Source of the DNA: Betaproteobacteria bacterium
GTDB lineage: Bacteria; Pseudomonadota; Gammaproteobacteria; Burkholderiales; Burkholderiaceae_C
DNA: 64,000 nucleotides
Assembly: GCA_016704535.1 (NCBI GenBank)
Contig: JADIZZ010000008.1
Span: forward strand, 17,105 to 81,104
Reading direction: 5' to 3'
This document shows, piece after piece, positions 59,033 through 64,000 of this stretch; the stretch's first letter is position 1, and the number at the start of each line of letters is the position of its first letter. The notes beneath the pieces were generated by a model. The model ran no database searches, was not told the DNA's origin, and was given only the letters and a program-made list of their open reading frames with translations. Made by a program: the position numbers and the translations under genes.

Positions 59033-62000
59033 CAGCCCGCCCCTACGACCTGACGCGCTGGCTGCTGCTGGCCGTGCTGCTGGTGCTGGCGCCGCGCACC
59101 GTGCTGGCGCAGACCTACACCAGCGGCTCCACCACCTACAGCCTGATCGACAGCAGCACGCACACGAAGATCGGCTTCAACACCACGCCCTACAGGTTCA
59201 ACGGCAGCGGCTCGGGCATCAGCTGCGGCACCGCCCCGCCGATCCTGGACGACACCCTCAGCGACGCGATCCCGATCGGCTTCACCTTCACCTTCGGCAC
59301 CACGGCCCACACCATGGTCCGCGTCATGACGAACGGCAGGCTGCAGTTCGGCAACACGAGCTGCGGCAGCGGCACGGCCAGCGCGGGGCCGCCCCAGACC
59401 TATCCGTTCGGCTACCCGATCGCGACGATGAACAACACCATGAAGATCTTCGGTGTCGACCTCGACCCGACCAATCTCGTGGACCGGCCCAACTACCCGT
59501 CGGCGACGAGAAAGACGCCCTGCCTGAACGTCGCCACCTGTTACGTCAGCGTGGCCACCATCGGCACGGCGCCGGCGCGTCAGTTCGTCGTGACGTGGAA
59601 GAACGTGCCGGAGTGGGTGACGGCAACCAACACCAGCGGCTCGTTCGACCTGCAGATCGTGCTCAACGAGGACGGCAGCTTCGTCTTCCAGTACGGCAAC
59701 ATCACCCACGGCGGTACCGGCACGGCGCAGATCGGCTGGCAACTCACCACGACGAATTTCCAGGTGCTGAGCTTCGGCGCAGCGGCCGAGCCACCCCCAT
59801 TCAGCGCCATCAAGTTCTTCCTGCCGGCGCCCGTGGCCACCTACGCCTTCGAAGAGGGCGCGTGGCTGCCCGGCCTGGCCGGACAGGTCGCCGAGACGCC
59901 CGCATCGGCGCGCACGGGCATGGCCATCGGCGGCGCCCAGACCAGCAGCACGGGCAGGGTCTGTCGCAGCGCCAGCATTCCGCTGAACACGGACGCCAGC
60001 ATCGACGCGGTCAGGACCGGCCTGAACATCGGCAACGCCGCGCTCAACCTGCAGGGCACGGGCACCGCCGCGTTCTGGTACCGGTCCAGTGCACCGTGGA
60101 GCGGCGCCGGCGCACGCGCGGCGCAACTCCTCGACGCCACCGCCACGAATGGTGAATGGTTCTACGTCAGCAAGACCAGCGCCGGCGCCGTGGTCTTCGT
60201 GGTCAGGGACAGCACCGGCGTCACGCGCTCGGTGAGCTCGGCGGCCCAGTCCTTCGCTGCAGATACCTGGGTGCACATCGCCGTGGCCTGGAACTTCAAC
60301 GGCAGCGCGGCAGCCAACGCCGACGCGCTGCAGGTGTTCATCAACGCCGGTGTGCCGACCATTTCGAACTTCAGCAGCAGCGGCAACGTCACCACGCAGG
60401 CCGGGGTGCTGCACGTCGGCGACAACGCGCTCGGCATCGCCGACACCCAGGGCACGCTGAACTCGGCGGGCGGCCTGGTCGACGAACTGCAGGTCTTCAA
60501 CTACGTGTTGACGCAGGCCCAGGTCAACACCGCGTCGGCAGCGTCGCGTGCCTGCACGGGCTTCGCCTTCGACCACATCGAAATCCAGCACGCCAGCGGC
60601 TCGGCCATCACCTGCACGCCGTCCACGCTGACGCTGCGGGCCTGTGCCAACGCCAGTTGTTCCACGCTCTTCACGGGCGGCGTATCGGGCACGCTGTCGG
60701 CGACGGGCACACCCAGCGTCAACTGGGACGGCAGCACAGGCAACGCCTCGGGCAGCGGCTTCGTCATCCCCAGCGGCAGCAGCACGGTGACCAAGCAGGT
60801 CCAGATCACCACGACAGGCAGCAGCGTGCTGGGCATCGCCGCCACGTCGCCGGCCGTCAGCGGCGCCAACAGCTGCAACTTCGGGTCGCCCAGTTGCACG
60901 ATGACGGCGGCAGGGGCCGGCTTCATCGTCACCGTGCCGAACCACACCGCCGACAGCGTGCCGGCGGTGAGCGTGAGCGCGGTGCGCACGTCCGACAACA
61001 GCCTGGCCTGCGTGCCCGCCTTCACCAGCACCACGAAACCGGTGAACTTCCGCTGCAGCTACGTCAACCCAGCCAGCGGCACGCTGGCTGCGCGCGTGGG
61101 CGGCACGGCGCTGAATGCCAGCGGCAACGCGGCGGCCACTTGCGACGGGATCGGTTCCAGCGTCAACCTGGCCTTCGATGCCAGCGGCGTGGCCAGCACG
61201 ACGCTGCAGTACGCCGACGTCGGCAGCACCACGCTGACGGCGCGTTATGCACCCACCAGCGGCAACGACGCCAACCTCGTGATGACGGGCGCCGCGAGTC
61301 TCGTCACCAAGCCCGCGAATTTCGCCTTGTCCGGCATCCGTTGCACCAGCACCGCCGCGGGCCAGTGTGCAGCGGGGCTGCCGGCGCCTGGCAACAACCC
61401 GGGGGCCGCAGCCGCGGCCGGTGCCGCGTTCATCCCCGCTGGGCGCAGCTTCAGCGCCACGGTGACCGCGCTGAACGCCTCGGGCAATGCGACGCCGAAC
61501 TTCGGCCAGGAGACCGCGCCGGAGGGCGTGAGACTCGCCGCAAGCCTGGTGCTGCCCGCCGGCGGCGCGACACCGGCACTGAACAACGCGGCGGCCTTCG
61601 GCAGCTTCAGCAGCGGCACGGCCACCGGCACCACCTTCAGCTGGGACGAGGTGGGCATCATCACGCTCACGCCCCGGCTGACCGACGGCGACTACCTGGG
61701 CAGCGGCGACGTCGTCGGCGCCGTCAGCGGCAACGTCGGCCGCTTCGTACCGGCGCGTTTTGCACTCTCGGCGCCCGCACTGACCCACCGGGCCGCGTTG
61801 GCCTGCACGCCGGCTTCGGCCTACACCTATCTCGACGAAAACTTCCGACTGACGATGACGCTGACGGCGCAGAACAGCGCCGGGCTCATCACCACCAACT
61901 ACACCGGCGCGTTCGCGCGTTTCGACGCCGCGGCCGCCAGCGGCTGGGGGCTGGCCGGCATCGTGGGCAGCACGGTGTTCAGCGGCACCAGCGGCCGACT

Positions 62001-62700
62001 CTCGCTGGGCACTGCCGCCGGCACTTGGAGCGCGGGTGTGCTCACGGCCGCCACGCTGAACGCCACGGCGCTGCGCGGCAGCACGCCGGACGGTCCCTTC
62101 GACGCCGTCTTCGGCGTCGCGCCGACTGACCCCGACGGCGTGGCGCTGGCCAGCTTCGACCTCGACACCGACCTGCCCGCCAACGGCACCGACCGCGCGA
62201 CGGTGGCCACGGTGCCGCTGCGCTTCGGCCGCCTGCGGCTGGTGAACACCATCGGCGCGGCCGACCGTCCACTGGCGCTGCCGCTGCTGGCCGAAATCTG
62301 GAACGGCACCGGCTTTGCGCTCAACACGCTGGACAGCTGCACCACCGTGCCCGCCAGCGCCGTGAGCCTCGGCCGCCGCCGCGGCAGCCTGACCGCAGCC
62401 GACGTGACGCCTGCGGGGCCCGTCACGCTGGCCGCGGGCGCCGGTCGGCTGCAGCTCACGGCGCCCGGCGGCGGGCGCAGCGGCACGCTGGACGTGGCGC
62501 TGAGCCTGGGCACCACCGCCACCGATGCGGCCTGCGTCGGCCCCTGGACACCCAGCCCGGCGGCCACCACCGGCGCGGGCCTGGCAGCGCTGCGCAGCAA
62601 CTGGTGCAGCAGCGCCTACGTGCACGACCCCGCCGCGCGCGCGACCCTCGGCCGCCAGCGCACCAGCGGCAGCACCTTGTACCGGCGCGAGAACTTCTAG
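59029..62700 (+). CDS. mshQ: MshQ-like exported giant adhesin
   Basis: A 1,223-residue exported protein, the largest in the locus. The signal peptide ends near LAQTY (residue 26). A concanavalin-like LamG-type domain lies at about residues 270-500 (EEGAWLPGLAGQVAETPA, then AFWYRSSAPWSGAG and VHIAVAWNFNG). A DUF6701-type C-terminal region (about 620-1223) follows, ending in the typical LRSNWCSSAYVHDPAARATLG. The sequence is rich in Ser, Thr, Ala and Gly and in paired cysteines. The ATG overlaps mshP's stop. It probably sits at the pilus tip and binds surfaces or carbohydrate (inferred). Confidence 0.82.
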   Translation: MTARPYDLTRWLLLAVLLVLAPRTVLAQTYTSGSTTYSLIDSSTHTKIGFNTTPYRFNGSGSGISCGTAPPILDDTLSDAIPIGFTFTFGTTAHTMVRVMTNGRLQFGNTSCGSGTASAGPPQTYPFGYPIATMNNTMKIFGVDLDPTNLVDRPNYPSATRKTPCLNVATCYVSVATIGTAPARQFVVTWKNVPEWVTATNTSGSFDLQIVLNEDGSFVFQYGNITHGGTGTAQIGWQLTTTNFQVLSFGAAAEPPPFSAIKFFLPAPVATYAFEEGAWLPGLAGQVAETPASARTGMAIGGAQTSSTGRVCRSASIPLNTDASIDAVRTGLNIGNAALNLQGTGTAAFWYRSSAPWSGAGARAAQLLDATATNGEWFYVSKTSAGAVVFVVRDSTGVTRSVSSAAQSFAADTWVHIAVAWNFNGSAAANADALQVFINAGVPTISNFSSSGNVTTQAGVLHVGDNALGIADTQGTLNSAGGLVDELQVFNYVLTQAQVNTASAASRACTGFAFDHIEIQHASGSAITCTPSTLTLRACANASCSTLFTGGVSGTLSATGTPSVNWDGSTGNASGSGFVIPSGSSTVTKQVQITTTGSSVLGIAATSPAVSGANSCNFGSPSCTMTAAGAGFIVTVPNHTADSVPAVSVSAVRTSDNSLACVPAFTSTTKPVNFRCSYVNPASGTLAARVGGTALNASGNAAATCDGIGSSVNLAFDASGVASTTLQYADVGSTTLTARYAPTSGNDANLVMTGAASLVTKPANFALSGIRCTSTAAGQCAAGLPAPGNNPGAAAAAGAAFIPAGRSFSATVTALNASGNATPNFGQETAPEGVRLAASLVLPAGGATPALNNAAAFGSFSSGTATGTTFSWDEVGIITLTPRLTDGDYLGSGDVVGAVSGNVGRFVPARFALSAPALTHRAALACTPASAYTYLDENFRLTMTLTAQNSAGLITTNYTGAFARFDAAAASGWGLAGIVGSTVFSGTSGRLSLGTAAGTWSAGVLTAATLNATALRGSTPDGPFDAVFGVAPTDPDGVALASFDLDTDLPANGTDRATVATVPLRFGRLRLVNTIGAADRPLALPLLAEIWNGTGFALNTLDSCTTVPASAVSLGRRRGSLTAADVTPAGPVTLAAGAGRLQLTAPGGGRSGTLDVALSLGTTATDAACVGPWTPSPAATTGAGLAALRSNWCSSAYVHDPAARATLGRQRTSGSTLYRRENF

Positions 62701-62794
62701 CCGTGTGGCAGCCGCGGCGCCGATAGCGCGCGGCTGGGCCGAATAGGCCGCTTTCGTGCCCGCTCCTCGACCGATCGGGCGGACGCCTTCTGCC

Positions 62795-62800
62795 TAGCAT
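62795..62800 (+). promoter_or_regulatory. CCTAGCAT promoter-like motif before mshI
   Basis: GCCTAGCATCGACG lies about 98 bases before the mshI ATG, with GATCGG 22 bases upstream as in the mshD site. It suggests separate expression of the mshI group from the pilin genes. Confidence 0.5.
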
Positions 62801-62850
62801 CGACGATGAGAGTGGTCGTGCGTCCGCCTGCAGCGGGCGCCTACCGTCAC

Positions 62851-62885
62851 CGTCAACCGTCAACCGTCAACCGTCGATCGTCAAC
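62851..62885 (+). repeat. CGTCAAC heptamer tandem repeat
   Basis: Five adjacent 7-base units: CGTCAAC three times, CGTCGAT once and CGTCAAC once, with a shortened unit (CGTCAC) directly before them. They lie in the mshI leader, between the promoter-like motif and the ATG. Such repeats can change length by slippage and alter leader structure. Confidence 0.7.
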
Positions 62886-62897
62886 CCTAACAACCCC

Positions 62898-63917
62898 ATG
62901 AAGTGGCCCTGGCAGCGAGACAACGGCAGCGGCACGCTGGCCTTCAGCAGCACCGACACGGGGCTGGGCTGGACGCGCGTGGACCGTGCCGGCGCGCCGC
63001 TGCAGTGCGGTTTCGTGGCGCGCGGCGGCGACAGCCCGGCCGACTTCCTGCGACGCGTGCGTGACGCCGTGCCGACACCGCGCGAGGTCACCGCCGTGCT
63101 GCCGCTGCCCGCCGCGCAATGGTTGCGCATCGACGCGCCAGCCGTGCGCTCCGAGGAACTGCGCGCTGCGGCGCGCTGGCACATCAAGGAATACGTCGAG
63201 GGCCCGCTCGACGAGCTGACGCTGGACGTGATGGAGGTCGACACGGAGCCCACGCGCGTCACGAAGCAGCTTTTCGTCGTGGCCGCCACGAACCGCGTCA
63301 TCCGCGACACCACCGAACTGGCGCGTGGCGCGGGCTGGGAACTGGGCGCCATCGACGCGGCCGAGACCGTGCAGCGCAACCTGCAGTGCGCCGTGGTCGC
63401 CGCCGCGGGCCTGGGCCCCCGCGCCAGCGCCGCGCTGATGGTGCACGGCACGCAGTGCCTGCTGACCTTCTGCGCCGACGGCGAGCTCTTCGACACGCGC
63501 CGGCTCGAGTGGGAAGGCACCGGCGAGCGCCTCGAGACGCCAGGGCCTGCCACCCCTGCCGACGGCGCGCCGGAACTCGACTTCGTCGACTACGGCGCCG
63601 AGGACGATGCCGGCCCTGCCGACGACGGCCACACGCCGCGCATCGTCATCGAACTGCAGCGCTCCTTCGACGTCTGGGAACGTTCCTGGCCCGACCGGCC
63701 GCTGGCCGGCCTGTGGGTCGAGGCCGGCGAAGAGACGGTCGCGCTGGTGGCCCTGCTGCGTCGCGCCCTGGGCCTGCGCGTGGAGGCGCTGGACGCCGCC
63801 GCGCTCTTTCCCGGCTTCGTGCAGGCCTGCCCCGACGCGGCGCAACGCCAGGCACTGCTGCCGCTGCTGGGCGGCCTGCTGCGCACGCTGCCGGTGCCCT
63901 TGCGGGCCGCCACCTGA
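62898..63917 (+). CDS. mshI: MshI/PilM-like pilus biogenesis protein
   Basis: A 339-residue cytoplasmic, actin-like protein of the PilM/MshI group. It starts MKWPWQRDNGSGTLAFSSTDTG. Conserved AAARWHIKEYVEGPLDELTLDVMEV is the family hallmark, and a C-terminal regulatory lobe follows. It joins the MSHA biogenesis complex with MshJ/K-type proteins and MshL. The ATG at 62898 is preceded by a weak ribosome site. It is followed by the start of the next pilus gene 11 bases later. Confidence 0.82.
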   Translation: MKWPWQRDNGSGTLAFSSTDTGLGWTRVDRAGAPLQCGFVARGGDSPADFLRRVRDAVPTPREVTAVLPLPAAQWLRIDAPAVRSEELRAAARWHIKEYVEGPLDELTLDVMEVDTEPTRVTKQLFVVAATNRVIRDTTELARGAGWELGAIDAAETVQRNLQCAVVAAAGLGPRASAALMVHGTQCLLTFCADGELFDTRRLEWEGTGERLETPGPATPADGAPELDFVDYGAEDDAGPADDGHTPRIVIELQRSFDVWERSWPDRPLAGLWVEAGEETVALVALLRRALGLRVEALDAAALFPGFVQACPDAAQRQALLPLLGGLLRTLPVPLRAAT

Positions 63918-63928
63918 GCCAAGGCCCG

Positions 63929-64000
63929 ATGCCACGCCAGATCAACCTCTACAGCCCCAGCCTGCGTGTGCCGCAGCGGCACTTCGCCGTGCGTTCGATG
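63929..64000 (+). CDS. PilN/MshI2-like protein, N-terminal fragment (cut by window edge)
   Basis: Only the first 24 codons are in the window, starting MPRQINLYSPSLRVPQRHF. The QINLYNP-type start is typical of PilN/MshI2 inner-membrane assembly proteins. Position right after mshI agrees. The frame stays open to the last base. Confidence 0.7.
   Translation, partial: MPRQINLYSPSLRVPQRHFAVRSM

Noticed and set aside
58993..62625. Minus-strand open frame of 1,210 codons opposite mshQ
   Set aside because: Antisense to mshQ; Ala/Arg/Gly-rich with no motif.

Overview
The window is very GC-rich and densely coded. Gene content points to a Burkholderiales betaproteobacterium of the Rubrivivax/Leptothrix/Methylibium/Roseateles type. 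The pointers are AcnB, ribBA-ribH-nusB order, a PEP-CTERM protein with a sigma-54-like promoter, a ZTP riboswitch before glyA and an MSHA-type pilus locus. The organism is inferred from gene content, not identified. No tRNA, rRNA, IS element or CRISPR array was seen, and no gene-free stretch exceeds 300 bases.

Layout. 1-4305: the end of acnB, then nsrR facing away from nrfHA (nitrite/NO to ammonium), with an NsrR-like operator between them. 4324-13894: a large frameshifted carbohydrate-enzyme-like gene with a LacI-type palindrome at its start, glnS, a DUF3016 protein, an FKBP isomerase, a DUF808 membrane protein, a frameshifted class V aminotransferase and a GDSL esterase lipoprotein. 13944-24449: YgiQ radical SAM protein, a small membrane protein, an MsbA-like ABC exporter, a GMC oxidoreductase coupled to a luciferase-like monooxygenase, ubiD, and a lytic transglycosylase behind a strong promoter and a possible small RNA. 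24516-26428: ZTP riboswitch, glyA, nrdR.

26569-31644: a six-gene type IV minor pilin operon (fimT, a broken pilE, a second fimT, pilW, pilX, pilV) without pilY1. 31673-37253: riboflavin genes ribD, ribBA and ribH, then nusB and an aminotransferase. A PEP-CTERM gene sits where riboflavin synthase (ribE) is often found. 37344-42067: a PEGA-domain Ser/Thr kinase, a frameshifted TssQ-like lipoprotein, then ybgC-tolQ-tolR-tolA without tolB-pal.

42032-46026 (minus strand) is the most interesting locus. It is a five-gene bufferin-type (RiPP metallophore) operon: bufA1 precursor, bufB MNIO enzyme (DUF692), bufC partner (DUF2063), a DUF3047 exported protein and an FAD-dependent oxidoreductase. The last four genes overlap by 4 bases each. 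The first three are a recognised copper-buffering module. The last two are candidate new partners.

46164-52865: a fused 5-oxoprolinase/hydantoinase facing away from a three-gene TRAP transporter, probably one uptake and catabolism unit. 53005-64000: an MSHA-type pilus locus, mshE-G-A-C-D-O-P-Q-I and the start of a PilN/MshI2-like gene, with a repeated CCTAGCAT promoter-like motif at three points.

Five single-base frameshifts in four otherwise intact genes suggest sequencing or assembly errors more than real gene decay.
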